A stretch of DNA of 64,000 nt from Quillaja saponaria (Eukaryota; Streptophyta; Magnoliopsida; Fabales; Quillajaceae), in NCBI GenBank assembly GCA_029379385.1, contig CM055612.1, positions 9,176,001-9,240,000 on the forward strand. The letters run 5' to 3'. The stretch's first letter is position 1. Every line of letters begins with the position of its first letter. Below are positions 11,445 through 35,879 of the stretch, one piece after another. The notes under the pieces are model-generated. The model searched no databases, was not told the DNA's origin, and was given only the letters and a program-made list of their open reading frames with translations. The position numbers and the translations under genes are program-made.

Positions 11445-11798
11445 TCAAAAATCATAACACCGACCACTTCGCTCCCAGTCGCCGTACCTGGTGGGTTCGG
11501 GCCCTTTGGGTCCACCAATCTCACCGGTTTCTTTGTTAACATGATCATCACCTTCGTCCTTTTCTTCTTCTTCTTCTAACCCTTCTCTGCTTTCACCGTG
11601 AAGATTTGCTTTTGGGGCCTCTCCTTGATCCTTATCAGGGTTTTCCAGTTGGGGCTGCTGAGTTAAAGAACAGATGAAACGGACGTCTGAGATGGAAATA
11701 GAGCGAGTCAGTGGTTCGGATCTGCTGCAATTCAGAGAAAGTTTGGGGGTCGAGAGGTTGGTTATTGATGAAAAAAGACGACCCAGATTGCTCGCCAT
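11445..11798 (-). CDS. SDHAF4: Succinate dehydrogenase assembly factor 4 (SDHAF4, DUF1674), mitochondrial
   Basis: The single-exon frame encodes 117 residues. The C-terminus (residues 95-117) is the diagnostic DUF1674/SDHAF4 block, GGPKGPEPTRYGDWERSGRC followed by YDF at the very end, as in fungal and animal SDHAF4. The N-terminal half is rich in Ser, Arg and Leu (MASNLGRLFSSITN), consistent with a mitochondrial targeting peptide. The middle is a very acidic stretch (LEEEEEKDEGDD, residues 74-85). In studied eukaryotes SDHAF4 binds the flavinylated SdhA subunit in the matrix and promotes its assembly with SdhB into complex II. The start is the first ATG of the frame and gives the usual short length. 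The gene stands alone, with no frameshift. Confidence 0.93.
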   Translation of the reverse strand: MASNLGRLFSSITNLSTPKLSLNCSRSEPLTRSISISDVRFICSLTQQPQLENPDKDQGEAPKANLHGESREGLEEEEEKDEGDDHVNKETGEIGGPKGPEPTRYGDWERSGRCYDF

Positions 11799-11929
11799 TG
11801 TTGATCTTCCTTAGAGAAGAAAGCAGCAACAGAAGAACGAAGCTCCCTAGCTGGAAAGTGCAGGCGTTAATTCCCAAGTATTATAATTTTGGATTTAAAA
11901 TATTTATTAGTTTTTTTTTTTTTTGCTAA

Positions 11930-12802
11930 TAAAAAAATATTTATTAGTTGGGGTTTGTTAAATTTATCCAATTAATTAAAATAATTTATCATTCCCAAGT
12001 TTAGTAAAAAATATATATATTTTTTCAAAAAAAAATAAAAAAAAGGAAAAGGGGGAATAAAACCACTTCACGATTTTAGACCTACTGGATAGGGTATAAA
12101 GTTGGGTACTGCTAGACCACAAAGGTCCTGGCCTATTATAATATTAGTTTGTAAAATAACGATGATTTACATATAATAATGTTGCAAATAAAGTTAACAA
12201 TTTGTAAAAATATGCGATTCTAACATTATCACAAAACTTATATCTTGATAATATATATTATAAATACAATGTTTTTGCATCATGAAAAAATAAGAAAAAT
12301 TAGTTACTTTTATTCTCAAATAGAAATTCATCAAGCACTCAATTCATATATTTTTCATAATATCTCAATACATATTGTTCCCTCCCATAATTTTCTACCA
12401 CCATCACAACCTTCAGACACTCATCTTTTACTTCATTACGAACAAATTAATCAAATTGCTTTCTCTATTGCATTCCACAAGTGTAAGGTTTTCCCATACA
12501 CTTATTTCAACCATAAATACCATAATGAAGAAAAAACATAAATTGTCTATGAATGTACAAAAATAAATTGCTTAAATTATTTTTTTTTCTCATAAGGTTT
12601 ATTCAAAAAATACTAAGATCTAAAATTTGGAGAAATCAACACTCCCTTCATGAGATAGATGAAAAATTAACGGTGTTACAGGATAACTTTTATAAACAAA
12701 ATTAAAAGTCCCACTATTTTATCTCAAAACTACTAATAAATCTTTCTTTTTTTAAAATTGAGTCCTAAATATTTACTTTTTTAATGTTTTCTTCCACTTT
12801 CC
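11930..12802. other. AT-rich spacer upstream of SDHAF4
   Basis: Low-complexity AT-rich DNA with poly-A/T runs. The open frames at 12245-12566 are composition-driven and have no recognisable motif. The SDHAF4 promoter must lie at its left end. Confidence 0.4.
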
Positions 12803-13860
12803 TAGTTTTTTTTCTTAATATTAATACATTAAGCTAGTTTCATTTTAATTTCAAAATGTTTTTGTTTCACCTTTTTTTTTTTAATTTCAAAATGTTGTTT
12901 TTAATAAAATAAAATAAAAAAATATTTGACACATGTATAAGTAGAACTAATTTTGATTAATAAAATAAGTAATGATTTTTTCATTAATTTTTTATGATAT
13001 GAGCTATTAAAAAAATATAAATCTATATGAATTTAAAAAATAAATTCAAGAACTTGGAAAAAAAATAGTCAATTATTATATAAATCTAGTCATTAGCTTG
13101 AATAATAAATAAAATAAAGTTAAAATTTCCCAATAAGGTTAGGGTTTTTTTTTTTTTTTTTTTCTTAATAGCAATACATTATGTTAGTCCTTATTTATTT
13201 TAATTTGATATATTTTCTAATAAAATGAGATAGACGCATATTTCACACATACATAAGTAAAATTGAACCTTTTTTTTTTAATAATTTTTCAAAAGAAAAA
13301 TTAGAATTTTAAAGTATCACTAAAATTCAACAAATCTAAGCATTATTTATAAGAAACATAAGTCGTAGTTATAAAATTGTCATTCCAAATAAATCTCATA
13401 AATTGAAACATATTTTTCTAACTTTGGTTCATTATATTTAAATTTTATGTTAATCAAGTACAATTAAAAAGCAGATAATATTAATTTTGGAAACTAAGAA
13501 ATTTTATGATATAGTCATTAATTAAAGAATATAAATTTTAAAAAATAATAAGATATTTCCATCTTATCCTTTCATATTTTTCTTCAAAATTAATTTCATG
13601 AATAGATTTATATAAATAAATTACATAATTTTTATTGCAAGTGTTTGAGCTTATCTATTAAGCTCATATAGATTTATATTTTTATCCTTCATATAACAAA
13701 AATTAAAGAAAAAATGAACTTTAGTTATAAAGTATTCAAGTTTAGTTCTATTTATACATGTGCCAAATATTTTATTCTCTATTTTATTGAAAAAATATAT
13801 ATTACAAATAAAAAAAAGATAAGATCAAAGGAATAAATTAGTATAAAGAAAAAAACTAAA
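12803..13860. repeat. Large imperfect inverted repeat with an extra internal direct copy
   Basis: The left arm (about 12803-13093) recurs in reverse complement at about 13599-13860. Matching landmarks in the same order are a tagttttttttctt-like start, a tattt-gacacatgtataa-tagaacta phrase (12925-12950 versus 13740-13772), tataaatctatatga (13015-13030 versus about 13665-13682), and tatataaatcta-tcat (13077-13092 versus about 13599-13614). A third, partial copy in the same direction as the left arm sits at about 13143-13267. Such a unit could be a decayed MITE or a foldback element. No clean target duplication was found. Confidence 0.55.
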
Positions 13861-13869
13861 AAATAGAGA

Positions 13870-14970
13870 AAAAGAAAAAAAGTGTGACTTGCTGCTGATA
13901 GAGACGAAGGATTGAAAGAAGTTAAATAATAATAATAATTTACCCCAATCAAATGCCCCTTAGAGTAGATTACATAATTTTATTTTTTCTTCAGTTCTAA
14001 TTCCAATTACATACAATCTATAAACGGACTATAAGAGGAAGTAGATTTATCGTTTCTATTTAGAAAAAAAAAAGAAAAGACAATTATTATTGTATTATTA
14101 TTTTGATTTGTAAAGAAAATTATACTAAGATAATTAAAATGATTCATATATCAAAGTGCAAAGATCTACTTACATCTTTATTTTATTTTATACAAATATT
14201 CAGTTCCCTTTAAAAAAAAAAAAAACACATGGATTTATTGTTCTTTATTCACAAGAAGTTATAAAACTGTTTACAATGAGAATAATGGTTGATTGGCTTC
14301 ATATTTACATAATTTTTACATGATCAATTTTTTTTTTTCTTAATTTTTTAAATAAATCTTGTATTATAAGAGTACTTATTTTTTGGTCCAACCATAGGAG
14401 ACAACCATGACTCCCAAATATGCCGACTTTCTTATATATAATTTTTGGTAAAACAATTTACTATTGATCCTTCTTATAATTATGCCGGTATGTGGAGAGA
14501 AAAAGTGTCTAAATTTATTTGATCTCTTTTGGTTTAGAGAAAATAAGACATGGAAGATTCTATTTTGTTAAGTAGCCTGATAAATCTTTTCCAAATAAAA
14601 AAAAAAATATAGTGGATTACACTATACCCAATCAGAAGAATGGGGTTTTTAATGTTCAACAAAGCTGGGATGTGACCTATCTATATTTTAACAGTTGATA
14701 AAATTTTAGTTCAATTGGTTAAGAGGAAAATGTGATATCCGAAATCTCCATCTACTATTTATGTTAAAAAAAAAAAAACTTATATTTTGACATGGATTGG
14801 TTCACTTGCTTGGTTATTGTTTACCTTTCAATAAACCTGCCAATGAGAATCTATACTTATAATTTATAGGACTATGTTCTGTGTGAAGTGGATTTCGAAC
14901 TCTTGGTTTAAAAATTCGATTACTGACTTTTAATGTTGCTGCTTCTGCTACTATTGATTGTAGAATCAAT
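13870..14970. other. AT-rich spacer
   Basis: There are no genes. A box-A-like phrase (agttcaattggttaagagg, about 14708-14726) hints at a SINE fragment, but no matching box B was identified. Confidence 0.35.
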
Positions 14971-14989
14971 CACTCAAACCGTGGTCCAT

Positions 14990-15372
14990 GGATTCGAATC
15001 GGCTAAGATTCCGACTTCTGTCTTGGAACCAAGACCCAGTTGTTATTCAGCCACCAAAGAAAACTTCATCTGCAGCACACATTTTGTATTCTGGGCCATC
15101 CCATGAGTGGAAGTCGAAATCTTCTTGGATTTCATTGACCTGAGCATCTTCTTTTCTTGAGCAATCGCAAGTTATGGGTGATAGCAATTTGGTTTTTGAT
15201 TGATTCGGATTTTGGTGCTATTGACGGAAATTGTGATGTGGGTTTTGATGGTTTGGGACCGAAAATTAGAGATGCTGGTTTTAAAGTCTATTCCGTGGAG
15301 GGCAAGATGAAAGGGTCTTTGAGAAAGAGTTTCCAGTGGATCAAGAACACATGTAACCAAGTGGTTTATGGA
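14990..15372 (+). pseudogene. Coding relic of unknown protein
   Basis: A stretch of more balanced composition stands out from the AT-rich surroundings. From ATG 14990 it reads MDSNRLRFRLLSWNQDPVVI and goes on through SSAAHILYSGPSHEWKS to a stop after about 51 codons. A second frame then gives a passage containing DGLGPKIRDAGFKVYSVEGK and SFQWIKNTCNQVVYGWW before a stop at about 15381. Both passages look like real protein sequence, separated by frame breaks and with no introns visible. That suggests a broken gene copy or processed pseudogene. I do not recognise the family. Confidence 0.4.
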
Positions 15373-15399
15373 TGGTGGTGATGAACGGCCCCTTTTGCT

Positions 15400-15900
15400 T
15401 TTTTGTACTTGGAGTGGGTGGTTTTGACCTTTTGCTTTTTTCTTGAAGTATTATGCTTCTGTTGAAGGTGACCGTGACATCGCTATGAGAAGTGCCAAGT
15501 AATTGAATGGTTATTTGTTTGGAGATGTGGATGGATCAGGGCTATAGAAAGGGAATGACTTTGTCTTAAGATCTTTATTTTTTATTTTTTTTTCATATAG
15601 ATGAGTAACAGAGAAGGGATAAAGATGAAATTGAAAATATTAATAGAAATGGGACTAAAATCGTAATTATTATAAATTTGAAATTAACAAGTCAACATAA
15701 ATCAAATGACACAGATTTTATCAACAACATTTAACGGTTTTTATGGAAAGCCACATCACTTGGCTATTTAAAATAGCACAAAACATATGGGATGCCATAT
15801 AATTCTTCTAAAAAATAATATGGAAATAATAGCATCAATACTTCAGTAAGAAACTGTACATTATTTTCTCATGCAGACCAGGAGACCTAACCTTAAGAAA
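15400..15900. other. Spacer and probable 3' region of GLT1
   Basis: A faint continuation of the relic (YYASVEGDRDIAMRSAK at about 15448-15498) is followed by AT-rich sequence. The distal 3' UTR of the minus-strand glutamate synthase gene may reach into this region, but its end cannot be placed by eye. Confidence 0.35.
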
Positions 15901-16169
15901 TACTACCAAGAGTAGACAAAAACTATGAACAAGAGATTGAACACAATATGCAAATACCTTTATAGCCAACCCCACTAAAACTCATCTCTTGTGCTAAACT
16001 TTTTAAAGCCACAGAAACCCACAATGTTCTGCTCCATCGCTGCAAATCCTTGCAGCACTCTGCACTGACAGTTTAAGTATATCACTCCTGGGCATCTATA
16101 TGAACAATTCTGGAACTATCTTTTCTGTACTCCTCTTTTTTGCAACTATGAGAATAAAAATCATCGAAC

Positions 16170-27671
<11,502 letters not shown>

Positions 27672-28240
27672 AGTTTTCAAAAATCGAAACCAGAATAGTT
27701 TTTCTGTTTGTAATTATATATGTAAAGATTCAAGCTGTTAGAACTCTTATTTGGATCTAATATTTGAATCCTAAAGGTATGAAACACCGAGCTCGAACCC
27801 AGAAGCGAAAAATCTGGGGGAAGACCTTAAATATGAAATTTTGAGCAAAACCCAGATAAAATTTCAACCGACTCTCTGTTTTTTCAGGGAAGAGAAACAG
27901 ATCTTAGTGTATTCTTCAGACCCAGCAAGTAGTCAGGTCTAGTCCCCTACCAAATCTAGAGGCTTTGGACTGAAGGAAATGAACGGAAATCCGTTTGATT
28001 TGGAGGTTAGTCTGAAGATTCACCAGGAGAATGCCCACAATCAGGCTTGAGCGCAAACTCCAGAGCTTTTTTAATATAAATTACCACTTTTTGAATTTCA
28101 AAGCCACAAGCTAGGATACCTTGTTCGACGCGGATTCTCAGAGATTGAACTCGAAGAGAGACCAGTATCGAGAGCAAGGAAGCACGAGAAAATAGGGAGA
28201 AAGAGAGAAACACCACTATGAAGCCCCTGCCCTTTGTGGT
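27672..28240 (-). other. Probable 5' leader of GLT1
   Basis: The leader runs from a candidate TATA box at 28268-28274 to the ATG at 27671. The distal part (28120-28240) is pyrimidine-rich on the minus strand, as plant leaders often are. A GT after AACAAG near 28117 and an AG near 27707 would allow a 5' UTR intron, but only transcript data could confirm it. Confidence 0.4.
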
Positions 28241-28267
28241 TCTCTCGTTGAAGAGGCAGAGCAATTG

Positions 28268-28274
28268 ATTTATA
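28268..28274 (-). promoter_or_regulatory. Candidate TATA box of GLT1
   Basis: The minus strand reads CCCTATAAATCAATTG here. A start of transcription about 30 bp downstream (near 28240) would give a CT-rich leader. The site is supported only by its sequence and position. Confidence 0.5.
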
Positions 28275-28279
28275 GGGAG

Positions 28280-30480
28280 AAAGACAGAATTTTATATTTT
28301 TATCGATCGAAATTTTTAGAGATTTTTCTTTCCCTAATTTTTCTTATTTCTCAAATGGGTTTTTTTTTTTAATTAAATTTTTTTAACCAATTACTCCAAG
28401 ATTTAGTTTTTTTTTTTTTTTTTTACAGACAAGTATAACTTTTCCCATCAAGTCAAAATCAGGTTTTTTTTCTCTATCTATCTTTTTATTTTCTTGATAA
28501 AAAAATTTCAGATATTTTTTTTAGTTATCACAGTTATCTTATCTCTATATTCTAATCTTTCTAATTCAAAATCAACTACAAGTTTAATATAAAATAATAA
28601 AATATGCTATGTACACGACATTGTCTGTTAAACAAATAAACAGAAAGTGGGCAAGAAAAACACAAACTGTTTTCAAACCTACTAAAAGGAGGATTATAAT
28701 CTAATTGAAGTTTTAGGTTGTGTACCAATGCAATTAATTTATAGTTTTTTTGGGTAAAAACTTATTGTTAGTTTGAGAATATATAAACATATATTTTAGG
28801 ATAAATTCATTTTTTTTGGTTTGTTCATTTCTATAGAGTGTCTATTTTATTATTATAAGGGTTGGTTTATGTTATAAAGAATATAATTCAATTTTTTTTT
28901 TATGTTTGGTAAAAAAAAATTAGAATATTTTGTTCTAAATTTGTAAAAGCACTTTAAATAGTGTTTTTAAAAATTGATTTATATTCTAAAAAATTGTAAA
29001 AATTAATATAACATTAATATTTACTTAAAAAAATCACATTATTACCAAACTAAACCTGATTTTATGGTTTCTACTTATTGAGAGTAATTTTTATATTATT
29101 TTATCAAATACTATTAATGTGACTTTTTTAAAAACAGTTCTAAAAGAGACAAAAGCTCACATCATCTCTCAAAAAATCATAACATTACAAAATCAAGCCT
29201 AAAACTAGCTTGAGTTAATTTTAAGAAAATAAATTAGATAAAATAGAGAAAAACGTATTAAGTTAATTATTGTAGCAACTTAGAGGTTAAATCAAAAAAA
29301 AAAATCACCAGTGGGCGTTGTGCTTTTAACTCATAACAAATATGGACAAAGTGATATTTGTCCTAAATTTTTAATCAAATTAAAACTATTAAATTTTTAG
29401 CATCAAATTCGTATTCAAGTTAAAATGGTTAAAATATATATATTTTTCTTAGAATACTTGTTCAAATATATATAAAGAAATTATCATTTATTACAGTAAT
29501 TCAGTATAATTTTAATGTTATTTTAATTCATAAATTACTTTAGAAAATTTTAATTTTTAAATATTATATTTATTGTATCTTAATAAATGTTTTAAGTCCA
29601 TTATTATAAAATTAAAAATTTAGTTAAAATGTAACAAATATAATTTTTAAAATTAAAGTTTTAGAAGTAAAAAATTATATATTAAATAACATTAAAATCA
29701 TGATTAACTATTATAATAAATATTATAAATTTTTATTTATAAAATCTTCATAAATATACTTAGGAAACTCATTAAAAAATTCAAATGCTAAATTTATATG
29801 GAGGAAGGATTGAATTAAAAAAAATACATGTGGGAGAAATTAAAAGAAATATTGAAGGACGAAAATTAAATAAAAGTGTATACTTAAAATTAAAATAGTA
29901 ATTAACTTTTTTTTGGAGAAAATGTGTTAATGTTTTTTAGAATAAATAAAATAAGGAAGAGGTAGGATCATGTGGGAACCACAAGGGGAAGGATTTCTTG
30001 TAATTACCTAAATCGGCCTCATTAATTTTCCTTGTTGACATGACAGCTGAGATTTCACAGAAATGTCACGTGCGAGATATCCTATGCGGCACTTAACAGC
30101 CGCTCATGGTGGGGCCCATCATTGAGATTCATCATAAGAGTTGTAAAAAGAAATACACTGTCATCAGTCTTCACTTTACAGGGTGCTTTTGTTTTCTTAA
30201 GCCGAATTCCGAACCTGATTGATCCGGTTCGCACCCAGCCAACAATATCTCCACTATAAATAATATTTGATTAAAAATTAAGAATTAACTTACAAGTATC
30301 TAAACACACTAATAAGATCTAATAAATATAATTTGTAAAAATTAAATTTCTTTAAAAGCAATAATTATAAATTAAAAATTATTAAATCTTAATTAACTAC
30401 TATAAAAAATGCTATAAAATTTCTATTATACCATTTAACAAATATTCTTAAGATATTTGTTAAAAAATGTAAATAAGTTG
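28280..30480. other. AT-rich gene-poor spacer with a MITE-like segment
   Basis: No coding sequence is recognisable. At 28900-29065 a segment opens with atgtttggtaa and closes with ttaccaaactaaacct, and its right end resembles that of the segment near 44.1 kb, which suggests a shared MITE family. A less AT-rich island at 29990-30240 (cacgtgcgagatatcc, ggttcgcacccagcc) has no open frame and could be old unique sequence. Confidence 0.4.
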
Positions 30481-30488
30481 GATTTTGT

Positions 30489-31246
30489 TAACAGGTGCCC
30501 TAAGTCACGGTTAAAAAATATTTAATACCTCCGATAATTTGTCTTAGAATGAGTTACCATTTATTAGTGTTAGAGTCTTCATTTTATACTAGAATATTAA
30601 TATCGTAAACCAAATTCAGTATTTTATTTAAGTAATTAAGAAAAAATATGATTTTAATTATTTTTTTTAATAGATTATAGCTTTTTCTAATAAATATAAA
30701 TGTATCTTTTTTTTTTCCATACATTCTATTTTTAAAATTTTATTTTCTCTAATAAAATAAAAATATTTAAAAAGTTATGTTTAGGTAAAATAATAATAAT
30801 AATAATAAATCATTAACTTTTATTTTGCAGTAGGATAAGAAAATGAGATTTGTATTATTTCTTAATAATTTGATTTGGTCTTAGAAATTAAAAATATATT
30901 GAAAACAAATTATAAATTTATTTTATTTTAGGGATAATAGAGTTATAATAAAATATAAAGACTTCAAGGCTAATAAATAGGAACATATTCCCATAAAAAT
31001 AGAAGGACAATAAGTGATAAAATTTACTCAAATTTACTTGTAATATATTTTTTAATTTTGGTTTTAATAATTAAAATTATATTAGAAATAATTACTTAAA
31101 TAAAATTTTAAATTTAATTTAGAGGTATTAGTGTCTTAGTACAAAATAGAGACTCAAAGACTAACAAACAAGAACACATTTCTATGAAAATTGAGAAAAA
31201 TAAAAATATTAAATGCTTCTTAACATGTGCCATTACCTGTTATTTT
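30489..31246. mobile_element. MITE-like element with inverted ends and internal repeats
   Basis: The left end reads TTAACAGGTGCCCTAAG and the right end, reverse-complemented, TAACAGGTAATGGCACATG. Both then run through GTTAA-A-ATTTAAT. Further in, about 110 bp after the left end (30535-30640) recurs in reverse complement at about 31085-31200 (attacttaaataaaat, a tagta-aaaat-gagactc phrase). A third copy, in the same direction as the right arm, lies at about 30890-31015. The structure fits a non-autonomous DNA transposon, perhaps Mutator-like. The target duplication is not clear. Confidence 0.5.
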
Positions 31247-34200
31247 TTATCCTAATCTCAACACTCCCAACTTAGTCCCTAATCCTAACTCTAATACTAA
31301 ATCAAAATTTAATTAGTTTTATGGATTATTTTATCTATCAAATAAAAATAAAAAATATAAATTAATTAATTAATGGTTTATCTTTTTATTAATTATAATG
31401 AGAAGTTAATTATATAATTTTTTATTGAGAATTATAATTTTAATATATTTTCAATACCATAATTAATTCTTAGCCAGTGCTCTAACAATCTCTATAAAAA
31501 AATTAATGTAATAGATGGAAGCAAAACAAAATTCAAAATTCATCACAAAAATATTTTATTTTCTTTTTATACATTCAAAAGAAAGTATAAAGACCATTAT
31601 TTATTGATCAGTACGTAAGTAATTTGATAGCCCAACAATTTATTATTTATTGAAATTATGTTTTAAATATATATATGTCAAATAATGAGCTATATTAAAA
31701 AAAAAAAAAAAAAGTTTTCCAACATTAATTGTAAAGTTTTGAAATGAATTTAAATTGAATTCAGTAAATCCGAAATAACGTGGCCAGAACTAAATAGACG
31801 GAGGTTAGGTAGGATCTTATTTATGAGGGTAATTTTGTGAAGATAATAAATGTAGAGGTTAGGTAGGCACTTAACCACGTAAAGTGACGCGCTATGAGTG
31901 ACGAATTGGAATGCGTGTAAATTGTAAAGAATAAAAAAATATTTAATAACAAAATATAAATCTGGTAGTTGAAATTTAAAACAGGCCAACTGATTTTTCA
32001 TAGCAGCCAACAGTAACGAGGAGTCTTTATTGTTACAGAATAAAATTTGAAGAATTAATTTATATTTTTAATTAATTTTTTTTCCAACTTATATTACGTA
32101 TAAATTTTTAGATCAAGAATAATTGATAATTAATAGATTTTTCAATAAATTAAAACTAATCTAAAGAATTAAAAGTGAAATAAAATTAAATGAAAGAAAA
32201 AAGATAGATATAATGTTTTATTATTTCTTGTTATATATTTTTTTTCTTTTTCTTTTTTATCAGGTGTTTTATTGTTCTAATAAAAAAGAAGTCCATATTT
32301 TTAATTTATTTAATTCTTAATTTAGTTAAATGCATTTTGAAATTTGGTAGAGCACACGAGCATGGCAGTACTAGCCACGTGCGTGGTCCCCTTTACACGT
32401 GTATTTCTAAAAGCAGTAAGTCGTTCTCTGCCACTCAACAAGTCCTAAGAAGGGAAGGAAGGGGTTTGAAAGAAATTGCATAATAAGTGAGGGCGCCTTT
32501 TGCAAAACAAAGATATAAGGACTCCTTGTTATCAACAAGATGAAAAGTACGGAGGGTCGATTAATTCCGTTGACCAAAATTAAGTAAGATCTCGTGAATT
32601 GCGGAAATTACGCAAAATTAAATTTATGTGAAATCCAACGTTGAATTTGCTAAAGCCAAAGGTATCCACCACAAAAGAAAGCTTTTTGCTTTAAGTGACC
32701 AACAGTAAGAATTTCACACGTACAAACAAAAATATTTAGAGTTCAAGTGCATTTTCTTTTTTCTGGTTTAATTTTTTAATGATAAATAATTTTTAAATAA
32801 ATTTATATTCATCTCCACTAAATTTATTTTTAATTTAATTAAAAATATCATTTATGCAAGAGCTAAATTTTTTTGAGAATTATCGTCTCATAGCCTCCTT
32901 AATGTTTAAACTCCGAAACTTAAAAAATAGAGTAAGCATCTTAACCCAAGGTAACCCATTGAAGTATTCTGTAATTTGCAGTTGAAAAAGTAATAATAAT
33001 TTTTATTTTTATATTTAGATTCTGAAAAAATTTCCTAAAAATTTTACATGACAAAGAAGTTCTAGTGTTATTTTTATTTTTTTTCAAAATAAATTATTTT
33101 ACTTATAACAATATATACAGTATTATTATCCTTTACTTGTCATGCCATCAAATTTTATTTTCTCTCTTAAAAATCAAACTCATTTTTTTTAAAAGTAAAA
33201 GTTTTATTTTTTATAATAAAATTATTATTTTATTAAATATAATTATAATAAATAATGAATTACAAAAACTCATATCTCCAAAAATATTATAAAATAACTT
33301 CGCATCTTCCAAAAGTTTTAAATAAGTATAACTCTGATATTATCTTTTTTATTTTACTGTTTTACCTTGTATCTTCAAATTTAACTAGAAGCCTTCTAAA
33401 TTATTATGAATTAGACTTTATCTTTAATTTTTTTAATTGTACATTATTATTATCTTTTTAATTTAAGAATTATTTTTATTCATTATTTATAACAATTAAA
33501 TTTAAGAAAAAGTAAATTGTTTACTTTTCAAAAATGAGTTTGATTTTTTTGGAGAAAAACTATAATTTAGTGACTTGATAATTAATAGGTGAAATTGGTA
33601 CTATATGAATTATTATGAGTAAAAAAAAAAAGTTTATTTTGAAAAAAAGTTTAAAATTAATAGTAATTGATCATGTAAAATTATGTTATGACTTTTTTGA
33701 AATCTAAAAATAAAAGTTGACTTATTGTTATTCTTATAAAAATAAAAAAAATAGAGTTTTCATTTATTAAATTTGTTATGACAAGCTCGTGAACAAAACA
33801 AAAAGCATTACCATAACTCTGCTTTTTGCTTAATCTATGATAATAATGAAAAACTTTCATTAGAACTAATAAAAGGGGATACCAAAAAATTAATTAATAT
33901 CAAATACAATCAATGATTTAACTCTATCACAGAGAGATAATACTAAATTGGGTAATTCATTCTTTGTCAAATAATGAAAATATATCTAACAATAAGTTAG
34001 AGAGTTCGTGAAAAGTAAAAGTTCTTAGAAAATTTTCAATTTTGACATTATCTTTTATTGATCGAACAAGAGAAATAAATAGTCAAAATATATACGTAAA
34101 TTCTTATCGCTAAAAAAGTATCCAACAACAAAAAAAAGATAAACTTTATAACTCATAATGTCTAGAAGAAATATATGTACCAAGCAAGACAATGACTTGA

Positions 34201-35520
34201 AGATATTGATGAAATCAATTTAATTTCAATGACTCGGATAGTGAAAATCAAATATTGGATTTAATATGACCCAGATAATGTTATTTGAAAAAAAAAAGAG
34301 TGGATAATGTACATATAGAAGAATAAGATACGAATGAGCAGTCCATTCTACCATTTCTTTTTCTAAGATTTGTTATTTGCAGTTATTATAAAAAAATATT
34401 TATTGGAGATGATAAGTAATCTTATAAATTAATTGTCAATGCTTTAAATGTACTTAAGATAAAGATAAAACAAACTCTATACTAGTTTTCGAAATTTTTT
34501 TTTCCCATAAATAATTTTATTAAGATTAAAAGAAATCTCATCTTATGCATTAGTAAACAATTTAAGAAATTACTCTTAATATAGAATTAGGAGAAGGGTG
34601 TTAGTGAGTCTAAATTGTTCACAAACTATTTCATAAACTTCTCATTAAGATCTAATTCGTAAATTTACAAAATTGAATTTCAATTATTAAATTAATTAAA
34701 TGATGTTAAAAATAAAATTCAAGTTGGGATAGTAAGTAAGTTCAAAGAGAAAAGTAGGACTTTATGCTGTGGTCCCATTAGTCAAAGCAAGTTTCATCGT
34801 TTGTGATGTCCCCAGGATAGCAACACAATCCACTAAACGACGCCACATTGATTTTATGTGCTCCTTTTTCCAGTCCTCTCTTTGGAGTGCGTTAAGCTCA
34901 AAGCAACAATAAAGCTATGAGGTATTTCAAAAATTATATTTTGAACTTGTACCAAGATATTTATAATAATTCTATTTATCTTGTCAAATTATTTATATAA
35001 AAAGAGTGCTAACTAAGTAAGTGAGTAACCTCATAATTAAGATGTATAATATTAGTACATTTGTATTGTAAATGCATCAATAGAAATATTTATAGCATAA
35101 AAATACTACCAATCTACATAAAAGTACAAACAAGCCGAGCTTAAAATGAAGTTTTAGGAAACATCAGCTTGTATATATTTGATAAATTCTAACTTAGGCT
35201 TCTGTTTGATTAAAACTTGTGAGTCTAAATTTATAAGAGTTAGTTATTTAAACAAAACTTCAAACTCGGCCTATTAATTTAATTAATAATTTAAAAAATT
35301 ATTCCTCATCAAGTTCAAACAGTTTCTTACATTGGCCAATTAAATAAGGTGAATGACTTCTAAACAAAAGTACGTGCTATTTGTCTTCAAATGTTAACAT
35401 ATTTATTATAAATTTATATAAAATATTAATAATAGATTTGTTCGGTTAAACTATGTGTAAAAATATTTTTTAAATATAACTATTTAAAAAATGTTATATA
35501 GTTTAAATAGTTATATTAAA
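31247..35520. other. AT-rich gene-poor spacer
   Basis: About 4.3 kb holds no recognisable gene. Open frames near 31750-32010 and 33065-33461 are AT-driven and lack motifs. Slightly less AT-rich islands occur at 32340-32560 (with tagccacgtgcgtggtcccc) and 34760-34920, but neither is coding. Confidence 0.4.
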
Positions 35521-35526
35521 AGCTAA

Positions 35527-35876
35527 AAATGTGTTTGGATGAGTTAACGTACTTTCAGATATAAAAAAAATTAATTTGATTTGATTTTTTCAAAAAAAGA
35601 TATGTAATACTAAAATTACTAAAAATATCATTTTGACAAATATTATGATTATATTTGTCTAAATAAAATAATTATTAAAATTTATTTGAGCTTATCTTAT
35701 TTTCTATTTGTAAAAGTTTCTTTTCTAATTTTAGCTTTTAGTAGCTTTTAGGACTGTTGAAACCCAAAAATGCTTTTTCGAAAAGTTTAAAAAATAAAAT
35801 TTCTATTACCAAATAACTTTGTAGAAAAGCTTAAACCCAATACCTGTTTTACAAGCTAAACCAAACATGAGCAATA
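35527..35876. mobile_element. MITE-like element (about 350 bp)
   Basis: The segment begins atgtgtttggatgagtt and ends with aagctaaaccaaacatgag. The ends are imperfect inverted repeats around TGTTTGG. The interior is rich in agctttta/taaaagct words, as in many hAT-like plant MITEs. No coding capacity and no certain target duplication. Confidence 0.38.
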
Positions 35877-35879
35877 TAT

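Noticed and set aside
28007..28264. 85-codon minus-strand open frame in the GLT1 leader
   Set aside because: It starts with TTG rather than ATG and lies in the CT-rich 5' leader. I do not count it as an upstream ORF.
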